From CAYRFF01 sp964436125 (GTDB lineage: Bacteria; Bacteroidota; Bacteroidia; Chitinophagales; Saprospiraceae), in assembly GCA_964436125.1 (NCBI GenBank), contig CAYTBT010000010.1, positions 1-64,000 on the forward strand: 64,000 nucleotides of DNA, written 5' to 3'. Below the pieces are notes generated by a model. That model searched no databases. It was given only the letters and a program-made list of their open reading frames with translations, and was not told the DNA's origin. Below, piece after piece: positions 8,311 to 16,502 of this stretch; position 1 is the first letter of the stretch, and each line of letters starts with the position of its first letter. A program made the translations under genes and the position numbers.

Positions 8311-9276
8311 CTACTTTGCTTTCTTTGCCATACACTTCTGCACGGCTTCAATGATATCATCTTTATCGAGATGATATTTCTTCATTAATTGATCAACGGT
8401 ACCACTTTCACCGAAGGTATCTTTCACTGCCACATATTCTTGAGGTGCGGGCAACATTTGCGTAAGCAGATGAGAGACAGAATCGCCCAATCCACCGATG
8501 ATATTATGTTCCTCGCAGGTGACCACACATCCTGTCTTTTTTACAGAATTCAATACGGCTTCACCATCTAGTGGTTTTATCGTATGAATATTAAGCAGGT
8601 CAACTTTTATGCCATTTTTCTCGAGCTCCTTAGTGGCCTCAACGGCTATCCAGAGGAGATGGCCAGTGGCAATAATCGTCACATCATCTCCGTCGTTCAA
8701 TTTAATTGCCTTTCCTATCTCAAATGGATATTTCTCATTATCCATAAACACCGGCCAGCCCGGCCTGCCGAATCTCAGATAAGTCGGTCCTTCATAACTA
8801 CCCAGGGCAATCGTGGCCGCCTTAGTCTGCTTGTAATCGGCGGGATTTATCACGGTCATGCCGGGGAGCATTTTCATCATTCCGATATCTTCCAGTATCT
8901 GATGTGTTGCACCGTCTTCTCCGAGCGTAATGCCTGCATGTGAAGCGCAGAGTTTGACATTTTTCTCTGAATATGCGATTGATTGGCGGATCTGGTCATA
9001 GACTCTGCCGGTAGAAAAATTGGCAAATGTTCCGGTAAATGGTATTTTCCCACCTATTGCAAGACCGGCAGCAATACCCATCATATTGGCCTCTCCTATT
9101 CCCACTTGAAAGAATCTATCGGGAAAAGCGTCCTTAAAGACATTCATTTTCAATGAACCGGTCAAATCGGCACAAAGAGCAACTACTTTTTCATTTTGTT
9201 GCCCGAGTTCATAGAGTCCGTCACCGAAGCCCTGTCTCGTTGATTTTTTTTCAGTTGATGTGATATGTTCAATCAT
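8311..9276 (-). CDS. Transketolase, C-terminal subunit
   Basis: The second half of a split transketolase: the pyrimidine-binding and C-terminal domains, in 321 residues. Together with the preceding gene it should transfer two-carbon ketol units in the pentose phosphate pathway, using thiamine diphosphate. The Pyr domain is recognisable from GIGEANMMGIAAGLA and GEDGATHQ, and the C-terminal domain from the GGLGDSVSHLL region. The N-subunit gene ends 12 nt upstream. A two-subunit DXS-like or dehydrogenase E1-type enzyme is the alternative, but the partner is clearly a transketolase N half. Confidence 0.9.
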   Translation of the reverse strand: MIEHITSTEKKSTRQGFGDGLYELGQQNEKVVALCADLTGSLKMNVFKDAFPDRFFQVGIGEANMMGIAAGLAIGGKIPFTGTFANFSTGRVYDQIRQSIAYSEKNVKLCASHAGITLGEDGATHQILEDIGMMKMLPGMTVINPADYKQTKAATIALGSYEGPTYLRFGRPGWPVFMDNEKYPFEIGKAIKLNDGDDVTIIATGHLLWIAVEATKELEKNGIKVDLLNIHTIKPLDGEAVLNSVKKTGCVVTCEEHNIIGGLGDSVSHLLTQMLPAPQEYVAVKDTFGESGTVDQLMKKYHLDKDDIIEAVQKCMAKKAK

Positions 9277-9288
9277 GCTATTCTATAC

Positions 9289-10131
9289 TTAATAATCTCC
9301 TAATGTTTCCTCGAGTTGTTCCAGAGCTCGTTGTGCTTGCTCATCATTGGGTGCTTTTCCATGCCATTCATGTGTTCCCACCATAAAATCAACACCGTAG
9401 CCCATTTCTGTCTTGGAGAGGATGGCCGTAGGAGTGCCTCCAGGACGATTCACTTTCACTTCCTCAAGAGTTTTCACTACATCGGCCATATCGTTTCCAT
9501 TCATGTGCACCACATTCCAGCCGAATGCCCTCATTTTTGCCGGAAGATCACCGAGTGACAAGACCGCATTATTGGGACCGTCAATCTGCTGTCCATTCCA
9601 GTCGATAATCGTCACGAGATTATCGAGTTTATTATACGGAGCGTACATAAAAGCCTCCCAGATCTGGCCTTCCTGCAATTCACCATCGCCGGTGTGAACA
9701 AAGACAAGTTTATCGTCCCCATTGAGTTTCTTGGCCTCGGCAGCACCTATTGCAACCGAAACACCTTGACCGAGTGAACCGGATGCTACACGCACTCCCG
9801 GAAGTCCCTCTTCTGTCGCCGGATGACCTTGTAATCGGCTGTCGATCTTGCGGAAAGTAGCTAGCTCTGATACATCAAAGTATCCGCTTCTCGCAAGCAC
9901 AGAATACCAGACGGGAGAGATGTGTCCATTGGATAAAAAGAACATATCTTCTCCGTTTCCTTCCATATTAAATGCAGGATCATGGTCTAGTACGCGGAAA
10001 TATAGTGCTGTAAATATATCGGCACATCCGAGCGATCCACCGGGATGCCCCGATTGTGCTCCATGTGTCATGCGTATGATATCGCGCCTCACCTGGCTTG
10101 CGATACGCTGTAATTCTGAAATTTCTGTCAT
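9289..10131 (-). CDS. Transketolase, N-terminal subunit
   Basis: The thiamine-diphosphate-binding half of a split transketolase (280 residues). Conserved landmarks are the GAQSGHPGGSLGCADI segment near the N terminus, and the ThDP motif beginning at GDGELQEGQIWEA and ending about 30 residues later near DWNGQQIDG. It leads the three-gene run with the C subunit (12 nt gap) and the trans-sulfuration enzyme. A TAATTTTG box on the same strand (10150-10157) gives a plausible promoter with a leader of about 12 nt. Confidence 0.92.
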   Translation of the reverse strand: MTEISELQRIASQVRRDIIRMTHGAQSGHPGGSLGCADIFTALYFRVLDHDPAFNMEGNGEDMFFLSNGHISPVWYSVLARSGYFDVSELATFRKIDSRLQGHPATEEGLPGVRVASGSLGQGVSVAIGAAEAKKLNGDDKLVFVHTGDGELQEGQIWEAFMYAPYNKLDNLVTIIDWNGQQIDGPNNAVLSLGDLPAKMRAFGWNVVHMNGNDMADVVKTLEEVKVNRPGGTPTAILSKTEMGYGVDFMVGTHEWHGKAPNDEQAQRALEQLEETLGDY

Positions 10132-10149
10132 GGGATGTAAGATTTGTCA

Positions 10150-10157
10150 CAAAATTA
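10150..10157 (-). promoter_or_regulatory. Candidate -7 box (TAATTTTG) of the transketolase operon
   Basis: Exact match to TAnnTTTG on the minus strand, 18 nt upstream of the ATG. No TTG is seen at the expected -33 distance, so this is a partial match only. Confidence 0.35.
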
Positions 10158-10317
10158 CTCATAGATACCTGAATCTGAAAGAAAACCCTTGTGAGATTTC
10201 CACTTATTCTCCCGACTTATTCACATATCTTTCTAATCAACACTCGCCGGGCACACTTTTGTTCTTTACAAGAGAAATAAAGTTCGTGTCCTTTATTTTT
10301 CAGGCTGTGTACTTTAA

Positions 10318-10328
10318 GCTTCCGCAAA
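10318..10328 (-). repeat. TTTGCGGAAGC word in noncoding DNA
   Basis: The only copy of the window's over-represented TTTGCGNAAGC word that lies fully outside a called gene. Its flanks also fit the extended consensus (A before, T after). Confidence 0.6.
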
Positions 10329-10407
10329 TGTGTATCCGAGCTGCTTCCACCTTCTACGTGTATTTATATCGCTCCGTCATTTATCGCGTCGAGCAGTGCC
10401 AAAAGGC

Positions 10408-10444
10408 ATAAAAAAAAGCACCCCCAGTAATTCACTGAGAGTGC
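10408..10444 (-). terminator. Intrinsic terminator of the HU gene
   Basis: A hairpin with arms 10418-10428 and 10434-10444 (GCAC outer pairs, CAGT/ACTG inner pairs, loop AATTC) lies 29 nt past the HU stop on the minus strand. It is followed on that strand by a run of eight T. The stem has two internal mismatches. Confidence 0.7.
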
Positions 10445-10473
10445 ATAAGAATTCTAGAACTGTAAATTAAGAA

Positions 10474-10746
10474 TTAGTTTACAGCCTCTGCAAGTGTCTT
10501 TCCTGCTTTGAATTTAGCAACTGTACGTGCTGCTATTTGGATTTCTTCGCCAGTCTGAGGATTGCGTCCTTTTCTAGCTTTTCTCTGAGAAGTAGAGAAT
10601 GTTCCAAATCCAGGAATTGTAACTTTGTTTCCGTTCTTCAATTCACCTTGAACTGATTCAAGGAATGCATCTAGAGCTCTACCAGCATCTGCTTTAGTAA
10701 GTTCAGCTCTCTGTGCGATGCTGTCAGTTAAATCACCTTTGTTCAT
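10474..10746 (-). CDS. HU-family DNA-binding protein
   Basis: Small basic nucleoid protein that bends DNA as a dimer. Its 90 residues match HU closely, with the KVTIPGFGTFSTSQRKARKGRNP region forming the DNA-embracing beta arm, followed by the C-terminal helix (VAKFKAGKTLAEAVN). The gene is monocistronic: it has its own promoter (10779-10811) and terminator (10408-10444). High conservation and tidy flanking signals suggest strong expression. IHF-like identity is unlikely because no partner subunit is adjacent. Confidence 0.95.
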   Translation of the reverse strand: MNKGDLTDSIAQRAELTKADAGRALDAFLESVQGELKNGNKVTIPGFGTFSTSQRKARKGRNPQTGEEIQIAARTVAKFKAGKTLAEAVN

Positions 10747-10778
10747 AGTTATATGATCTTTTAAATTAAATAATGGTG

Positions 10779-10811
10779 CAAAAATAGGCTTTTCCCATTG
10801 ATACCACCAAA
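10779..10811 (-). promoter_or_regulatory. Bacteroidota-type promoter of the HU gene
   Basis: Minus strand TTTGG at 10807-10811 and TATTTTTG at 10779-10786, separated by about 20 nt, fit the TTTG/TAnnTTTG promoter class. Transcription should start near 10772, giving a leader of about 25 nt. Confidence 0.5.
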
Positions 10812-10882
10812 TATTTTCAGATAAAATTTCAATATTTTATAGAACTGTAGCGGATTGTACGACTTTTTGCCTCCATATTTCC

Positions 10883-10909
10883 TTGAGAATTGAATTCTAT
10901 GTAAATTTG
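10883..10909 (+). promoter_or_regulatory. Candidate promoter of the small lipoprotein gene
   Basis: TTG at 10883-10885 and an exact TAAATTTG at 10902-10909, 16 nt apart. The element lies inside the longest possible open frame, so it argues that translation starts downstream, at 10940. Confidence 0.4.
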
Positions 10910-10939
10910 TTTAATCAGATAAGCAAATATTGTAACTCA

Positions 10940-11116
10940 ATGAAAATCAGTGTATTAGGAATAATTTTGGGAATCTTCATCCTGTTTGCAGGAATTTCAA
11001 GCTGTAATCGAGGCTATGGATGTGAGGCGACGCAAAGCATGAAAAAATCCGGAGCAATAGATTATAAAAAAGGCATATTTGGGAAGAAAGAGCCGCGTTC
11101 CGGACTCTTTGAGTAG
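10940..11116 (+). CDS. Small putative lipoprotein
   Basis: Unrecognised 58-residue protein. The ATG at 10940 is preferred over an in-frame TTG at 10883: it gives a clean signal peptide (positive Lys, hydrophobic core, then lipobox I-S-S-C with Cys22), and a promoter-like element lies between the two starts. The mature part is about 36 residues, basic, with one further Cys and a C-terminal SGLFE. Small proteins with similar GLF-type ends occur near envelope genes of Bacteroidota, but no role is known to me. Its stop abuts the stop of the convergent permease gene with no spacer. Confidence 0.6.
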   Translation: MKISVLGIILGIFILFAGISSCNRGYGCEATQSMKKSGAIDYKKGIFGKKEPRSGLFE

Positions 11117-12268
11117 TTATCGCGTCGTCTGGTGAACGTGTTTATTGACTCTTTTCCCCCATTGATTTAGGCCCAATACAATAAGGAATAGCATCAATCC
11201 GGGAAAAAATACCAGCCACCAGGCGTCCGGATAGGTCCTGCACTGTTGTATGAGATTCCCCCAGCTTACCACACCGGCCGGAAGGCCGAGTCCCAGAAAA
11301 CTCAATGTAGCCTCAAGAACTATACTACTTGTCGTAACAAAAGCCAGGACGACACCTGCGGGTTGAATTGACCTGAGGAATATTCTCTTGCTTAAGATAA
11401 AGTAATCAGAAAAACCGAGCCCCTTGGCATATTCTATTTCTTCGCTGCTTTTTATAGCCTTGACTTCAGCACGCACATGTCTGCACAGTACCGGCCATCG
11501 CAAGAAACCAATCAAAATTGCAATTTCAAAGACATTCCAGCCTTTAAAGGCCACGCTTAAAACAAGTAAAACCAGAAGTGCGGGCACCGAGCTGAGGAAG
11601 TCCACACCTCGCATAATGAGAAAATCCATAGGCACAGCGATAGCCGGCTTATTATACCTTAGTCCCAGCAATAACATAATGGCAAGAAATGCCAGAAACA
11701 AGAAGAATAAGCCTATGGAAAAACCATTCTGAAGAACACTTTGCCAGTATAGGTGATAAACATAAACTACCAAGCTTACTCCTATCGCAAGGAGGGCAAA
11801 GGCATTCATCCTTAAATTTTTATCTCCATAATACCCTGCAATTGCTCCTAAGCTGTAGCCAAAGAATAAGGACACAATTGCCGATATGAATGCTATAATC
11901 AAGGCTATGCGACAACCATAGATTATTCCTGCTAGCACGTCTCGCCCCAGGCCATCTGTCCCCAGCCAGTGGTAATACCTCCATGCCTGTGTTCCTTTTC
12001 CTGCACTGATAGGCGATTGTAAAATCTGTTCAGAGCTCGTAATGTCCTCCGGGTTATATGGAATGAGGGGCATAATTCTCCATGCATATACGGAATCGGC
12101 ATTTGCGTAAGCTTCCGCAAATATCGGAAAATCCCATCCTGTCTCCTCGGAATAAGCGATTATTGCCTTATCACCTGCGATAAAATCTCTAAATATGGCT
12201 GCACATACTATACATAATAAGAAAAGCAAAAACCATCGAGGAGGTGAATATATGTTCAGGCTACTCAT
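11117..12268 (-). CDS. Oligopeptide-type ABC transporter permease (OppC/DppC-like)
   Basis: The second membrane subunit of a family 5 peptide or nickel-type importer. The frame is open further upstream, but the ATG at 12268 is chosen: it overlaps the preceding permease stop in ATGAGTAG, a typical coupled junction, and gives 383 residues beginning MSSLN. It shows an N-terminal membrane segment, then a periplasmic stretch, then the BPD_transp_1 domain. The EAA loop is recognisable around EYAKGLGFSDYFILSKR, contacting an ATPase that is not encoded here. Some four to five further membrane helices are present. A head-to-head pair of TTTGCGNAAGC words lies inside the gene at 12101-12122. Confidence 0.88.
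   Translation of the reverse strand: MSSLNIYSPPRWFLLFLLCIVCAAIFRDFIAGDKAIIAYSEETGWDFPIFAEAYANADSVYAWRIMPLIPYNPEDITSSEQILQSPISAGKGTQAWRYYHWLGTDGLGRDVLAGIIYGCRIALIIAFISAIVSLFFGYSLGAIAGYYGDKNLRMNAFALLAIGVSLVVYVYHLYWQSVLQNGFSIGLFFLFLAFLAIMLLLGLRYNKPAIAVPMDFLIMRGVDFLSSVPALLVLLVLSVAFKGWNVFEIAILIGFLRWPVLCRHVRAEVKAIKSSEEIEYAKGLGFSDYFILSKRIFLRSIQPAGVVLAFVTTSSIVLEATLSFLGLGLPAGVVSWGNLIQQCRTYPDAWWLVFFPGLMLFLIVLGLNQWGKRVNKHVHQTTR
12101..12122. repeat. Head-to-head pair of the TTTGCGNAAGC word
   Basis: A plus-strand copy (12102-12112, central T) and a minus-strand copy (12111-12121, central G) overlap. With their flanks they form a dyad whose arms share a central AGCT; only the central base of each word breaks the symmetry. 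It lies within permease coding sequence. Confidence 0.75.
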
Positions 12269-13580
12269 ACGCATCAATTTGTCCTTGCTTAGGGTAAAGC
12301 GCATCGGCAATCCACATACAGAGATAAACAACGATACTGATAAAGATTACTAGTCCCAGTATTATCTGCCAGTCCCTATTCAAGAGAGAATCCCAGAATA
12401 GTCTTCCCATTCCCGGAATATTAAAAATGAGCTCAATTATGATAGAACCGGTGATAAGCCCCGGGAGGAGTTGCGGAATAAGCGTGATAATCGGGCGGAT
12501 GGCATTGGGAATAATATGCTTTTTTAAAAGGATTCTTGATGGAAGACCTCGCGTTCTCGCAGCGAGGACATATCTAGATTTCTTAACACTATTTACACTT
12601 TGTTCTACATGTCTGCTTATATATATGATGCTGTGAAGGACAATACATAGGACGGGCAGGTAAATGCTTAAAATATGCTTGCTATATATCGACAATATGG
12701 TAACATTCTCCATATAAAATGGTCCGATCAGAAGCTTAAAACTTCCGACAGGAAAGCAATTAATTGTTATCGTTAAAGCAAGCGTACATAACCAGAATAA
12801 TGGCATGGAATAAAATGTGTAAAAGATCTTCTCCAGATACTGGATAGCTATACTCTCTCTGAGGCTCTTCATTGTCCCCAGGAGAAGTCCTATGAAGAAC
12901 AAAATAAGAAACGCCGGGATATTTATGCTTAAAGTCCATATCAGAGCTTGCCAAATAGTTGAAATGACCGGTTGGTGATGCTTTGACGACATAAGTTCTC
13001 CACTGAATAATCTCTGAAGCCAGTAATGAAATTGATTTTCTGCTCCATACCAATGAAACTGTGGAAGAGGAATAATCTCGCTTCGATTTTCAAGTGCCGT
13101 AAGCATAGGAGTCATTAAGGTGAATGCATCAGCAGGCAACAGAGCCCGGAAGTCTTTATATAAAGCATTTACCGATATCCCTTCTTTCATTTCACTTGTA
13201 AGCTTTCCATATACCGACCTATCGAGAGGGATGACAGATAATTTTTTCCAAAGTTTGTAAAAGTCTTCTCTAGGTTGATAATGTTGTGCGGCAACGACGT
13301 ATGCATTGTATTGAGACTGAAGTGGAATTTCAGAAGCTCTTCTATCCACATAATCCGGACTTACCGAAAAGTAAAATAAAGGTTTATCTAGAGCGTGTTC
13401 TTGTATATATTTCTGCCACTTGAGGTCAGCATATTCCCGTGTATTCCCTTGTTGATAGGACAAGTAAATCTGATCTGTATATGCATTTCCGGGCAATGCT
13501 TTAAATAGGATAAACGTCACCAGACATACAAAGAACAAAAGGATAACACCTCCGACAAGCCTTGTAAAAAATTCCTTCAT
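12261..13580 (-). CDS. Oligopeptide-type ABC transporter permease (OppB/DppB-like)
   Basis: First membrane subunit of the importer. Its 439 residues are longer than the usual 310-340 because of a periplasmic insertion (about residues 30-205) between the first membrane helix and the permease core. The core has an EAA-type loop near AARTRGLPSRILLKKH and the C-terminal helices. It is followed with an 8-nt overlap by the OppC-like gene. The binding lipoprotein gene lies 255 nt upstream in the same direction. The insertion is probably a docking or gating addition; this is inference. Confidence 0.88.
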   Translation of the reverse strand: MKEFFTRLVGGVILLFFVCLVTFILFKALPGNAYTDQIYLSYQQGNTREYADLKWQKYIQEHALDKPLFYFSVSPDYVDRRASEIPLQSQYNAYVVAAQHYQPREDFYKLWKKLSVIPLDRSVYGKLTSEMKEGISVNALYKDFRALLPADAFTLMTPMLTALENRSEIIPLPQFHWYGAENQFHYWLQRLFSGELMSSKHHQPVISTIWQALIWTLSINIPAFLILFFIGLLLGTMKSLRESIAIQYLEKIFYTFYSMPLFWLCTLALTITINCFPVGSFKLLIGPFYMENVTILSIYSKHILSIYLPVLCIVLHSIIYISRHVEQSVNSVKKSRYVLAARTRGLPSRILLKKHIIPNAIRPIITLIPQLLPGLITGSIIIELIFNIPGMGRLFWDSLLNRDWQIILGLVIFISIVVYLCMWIADALYPKQGQIDAYE

Positions 13581-13835
13581 CCGATTACTTTAAGCTGCGC
13601 GATAAATGCACATAGTATATCAAAAATATCAAATATCCGACAGCTTGCCTAATTATCCATTGTATTGCTTGAAAAGCTATGTACAATTTATAAAATTACC
13701 ACATCGAGATAATGCTTATGTCTATTGAAATTTCTTTCTATGGTCCTTGCTTACTACCTGAATCATTCATCTTCAATTTCTATGTATGCAGCTCTTGCCT
13801 ATTGCATGCAGCCTATGTTCATTCTTTTAATGTGT

Positions 13836-15545
13836 TCATTCTTTTAATAAGACGGCTCGCTTCAGATCACAGCCATAATTCAAGGGGCTCACGGGAACAA
13901 GTATATTTTTCTGCGTAAGAATGCAGCGGATAGGTGCCGCGACAAATATAACGGGCATTTCATATTGTAATCTTTTCTGAAATCCACGATAAGCTAGAAG
14001 GCGTTTTTTTTCTGAATGTGCATTTCTTATCTGCTCTATATACATATCAGCAAGAGAATCGGAGAAACCACTCATATTGGACCCTTCAATTCCAGCATTA
14101 TCAGAATGCCATGACTGATAAGGGTCATATTTAAAAGGATTGGTCGATAAGGCAAGCGGTGTAATCTGATAGTTCTTCTGGATAAGGCGCTCTCTTATTT
14201 CAGAAAACTTCATTGTAGTAATCCTTATCTTGATGCCGATACGAGCAGCATTCTGTTGTAGAAGCAAAGCCATTGTTTTCCCTAGCATACCGCCGGAGAT
14301 CAGGATATTCAATACCACTTCCTCTCCTTCAGGAGACTCAATGTATCCGTCTTCATTGCTATCCTTGTATCCATGTTCTGTGAGCAGTTGTCGTGCTTTA
14401 TGAAGATTAAACTCCATTGTTGAATCGGCCTTAAAAAAGTACTTAGAAGAAGGGTGAATCGGACTATAAATCTGAGTTCCCATAGAATCCATCTGCACTT
14501 CGATAAAGCGATCCACATCAAAACAATACGCGAGGGCCGTACGCAGTATTCTATCCTGCAGGAATTCATCTTTATTGTTCATACATAAATAATAAAACCT
14601 GAAAGGTGTTGTTTTATAGTATTTATAATCGCGACCGGTCCTCTTTAATCTTTTAAAATCTCGTGCTTTCACATCCAAAAGTACATCAATCTGATGGTTT
14701 TTAAAGGCTGTAAGTGCCGTTGCATCATCGGGGATTAATGCAAAGTTAATCCGGGATGGCAATGCCTTAAACTGATCTAGGGTCGCGGCAAGTGAATCGC
14801 CCCACCAGTTCTTTTTCCTTAAAAGACTTATGCCGGATTGCTTGTTCCAGGTTTCAATTTTATATGCATTGCTTCCCACATAAATATCTTGATCTGCCAT
14901 CGATTTTATCTCTTCTGCCAGCTGTTTTAATGTTTTATCAGGCTGCTCCATAGCTTTCAATGCATCGATGGTATATTCACTTAATACAGAAGCAGTATCA
15001 TAAACATAAGCCGGCAAAATCGCCAGTGTGCTTATTGCTGTCTCGGAGAGGAATGGCTCACCTTTAAAACTTATGGAAAAGATATCATCAGATATCTGTT
15101 TAAACTTGATGAGATCGTTGAAATAGGTATGAATCCCACTCTGATCAAATCCCGGCACTAGTGCTAGTTTTATGCTGAATGCTATATCTTCCGTAGTAAT
15201 TTTATGCCCTTTGTCCCAATATGCACCTCTGCGCAATGTAAACATATAGCGAAATGTATCGCCTGTGATTTCCACCGTGGGACTAGAGGCAGCGAGAACA
15301 GGAACTAGTTCAAGAGATTCCGGGTCAATTGTCATTAACGATTGATAGACCAGCCGCTCTACCCGACTTGCCATGCTCCCACTTGAAAGAAGGGGAAATA
15401 ATGAGTTAAGGGACTGTGATATCCTTGCAGTGATGGTATAATTCTCGGCACCTTTGTCTGTTTCTGTTTCACAGGAAGATACAGCTGTTAAGCAGCATAG
15501 TAGAACTATGAGATAGCATAAAATACGGAAACCTCTCCTCTTCAT
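13836..15545 (-). CDS. Peptide-type ABC substrate-binding lipoprotein (SBP_bac_5)
   Basis: Captures the solute, probably an oligopeptide, for the two downstream permeases. The 569-residue protein has a lipoprotein signal (lipobox V-S-S-C, Cys about residue 25), so it is anchored to a membrane. Family 5 landmarks include the FTLRRGAYWDKGHKIT segment followed by a TTEDIAFSIKLAL helix, and a C-terminal lobe ending in RAVLLKE. Order binding protein, OppB, OppC is normal, but the ATPases are missing from the neighbourhood. A TATATTTG box lies 4 nt before the ATG. The divergent TIGR01777 gene starts 43 nt away. Confidence 0.88.
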   Translation of the reverse strand: MKRRGFRILCYLIVLLCCLTAVSSCETETDKGAENYTITARISQSLNSLFPLLSSGSMASRVERLVYQSLMTIDPESLELVPVLAASSPTVEITGDTFRYMFTLRRGAYWDKGHKITTEDIAFSIKLALVPGFDQSGIHTYFNDLIKFKQISDDIFSISFKGEPFLSETAISTLAILPAYVYDTASVLSEYTIDALKAMEQPDKTLKQLAEEIKSMADQDIYVGSNAYKIETWNKQSGISLLRKKNWWGDSLAATLDQFKALPSRINFALIPDDATALTAFKNHQIDVLLDVKARDFKRLKRTGRDYKYYKTTPFRFYYLCMNNKDEFLQDRILRTALAYCFDVDRFIEVQMDSMGTQIYSPIHPSSKYFFKADSTMEFNLHKARQLLTEHGYKDSNEDGYIESPEGEEVVLNILISGGMLGKTMALLLQQNAARIGIKIRITTMKFSEIRERLIQKNYQITPLALSTNPFKYDPYQSWHSDNAGIEGSNMSGFSDSLADMYIEQIRNAHSEKKRLLAYRGFQKRLQYEMPVIFVAAPIRCILTQKNILVPVSPLNYGCDLKRAVLLKE

Positions 15546-15549
15546 AATT

Positions 15550-15557
15550 CAAATATA
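15550..15557 (-). promoter_or_regulatory. Candidate -7 box (TATATTTG) of the binding-lipoprotein gene
   Basis: Exact TAnnTTTG match ending 4 nt before the ATG, the same spacing as at the glycosyltransferase and ung genes. A leaderless transcript is possible. It lies in the 43-bp divergent spacer, where TATATTTA (15577-15584) faces the other gene with the same 4-nt spacing to its ATG. Confidence 0.4.
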
Positions 15558-15588
15558 GACATTCACTTCCTTTTTTTATATTTACCTT

Positions 15589-16500
15589 ATGAAAACCATT
15601 ATACTTGCGGGAGGCTCGGGATTAATCGGTACGGCAATTGCAGAACATTTAACTGCAATAGGCTCTTACGACATCCGTATTCTCAGCCGCCAGCCGGAGG
15701 AGGTAAAAGAGTATGAAGCCTACTATTGGGATCCATTAAAAGGAGAAATTGACGATGGAGTATTTGCGGAAGCAGATGTCATCATCAATCTCGCAGGCAG
15801 CAATATCGCATCTAAGCGCTGGACGCATAAACGGAAGCAGCTCATCATCGATAGCCGTCGCGCCTCCAATCTGATTTTAAAGCCCTATCTTGAGAATTCT
15901 CCGTCGCTTCAGAAATATATCGCTGCATCCGCACAAGGGTTTTATGGTGACCACGGCGATACGCTTATCACAGAATCCGCTGAGCCGTCAAAACGCGGGT
16001 TCCAGAGCACTTCAACCATCCAATGGGAAAAAGCGATCCGGCAGACCATTCCGGAGGGTATGAATTACTGCATAATGAGAAATAGTGTCGTCCTAAGTGT
16101 GAAAGGTGGACCATTAAAGGAATTAAAACCCTTTGCAGGCTATGGGATAGTTCCGAGATTCGGGACGGGGAAGCAATACCTCTCATGGATTCACATCAAT
16201 GACATTGTGCGCATATATCAACAATGTATCGAGCGGCCGGATTATCGGGGCATTATCAATGTTGTAGCGGGAAGTGTAAGCTATAGCGCATTTGCGGAAG
16301 CTATCAGAAAGGCTTTTAATTGCAAATTGCCATCTATTCCTGCTCCCGCCTTCTTATTAAAAATCGGAATGGGTCAAATGTCTGAAATGGTCCTGGAAAG
16401 TACGAGACTGTCACCGGAAAAATTAAAAAGTCTCGGTTATAACTTCCTATTTACCGACATAAACAAGGCGGTGAAAGATATTTATTCACATGAGCGATAA
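15589..16500 (+). CDS. TIGR01777 family NAD(P)-binding epimerase-like protein
   Basis: An extended short-chain dehydrogenase of the YfcH/SulA-like family, with no firmly assigned reaction. The 303-residue protein starts with the Rossmann fingerprint GGSGLIGTAIAEHL and contains the NLAGSNIASKRWTHKRK segment typical of TIGR01777. The C-terminal 50 residues fit DUF1731. It is divergent from the binding lipoprotein and convergent with the M23 peptidase, with 2 nt between stop codons. It carries two TTTGCGGAAGC words (15763, 16291). Confidence 0.9.
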   Translation: MKTIILAGGSGLIGTAIAEHLTAIGSYDIRILSRQPEEVKEYEAYYWDPLKGEIDDGVFAEADVIINLAGSNIASKRWTHKRKQLIIDSRRASNLILKPYLENSPSLQKYIAASAQGFYGDHGDTLITESAEPSKRGFQSTSTIQWEKAIRQTIPEGMNYCIMRNSVVLSVKGGPLKELKPFAGYGIVPRFGTGKQYLSWIHINDIVRIYQQCIERPDYRGIINVVAGSVSYSAFAEAIRKAFNCKLPSIPAPAFLLKIGMGQMSEMVLESTRLSPEKLKSLGYNFLFTDINKAVKDIYSHER

Positions 16501-16502
16501 TT

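Larger units (their letters stand above)
10132..10473. other. Intergenic region between transketolase and HU genes
   Basis: Holds the transketolase promoter candidate (10150-10157), one TTTGCGNAAGC word (10318-10328), and the HU terminator (10408-10444). An open frame crossing this region on the plus strand (9848-10411) is mostly antisense to the transketolase gene and is not called. Between 10160 and 10400 nothing else is seen. Confidence 0.55.

Noticed and set aside
9848..10411. A 187-codon open frame on the plus strand
   Set aside because: It is largely antisense to the conserved transketolase N-subunit gene, and its end runs through noncoding DNA; no domain or signal is visible.
10883..10939. 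An N-terminal extension of the small lipoprotein
   Set aside because: It would start at TTG and place 19 residues before an otherwise perfect lipoprotein signal. A promoter-like TAAATTTG lies within this stretch.
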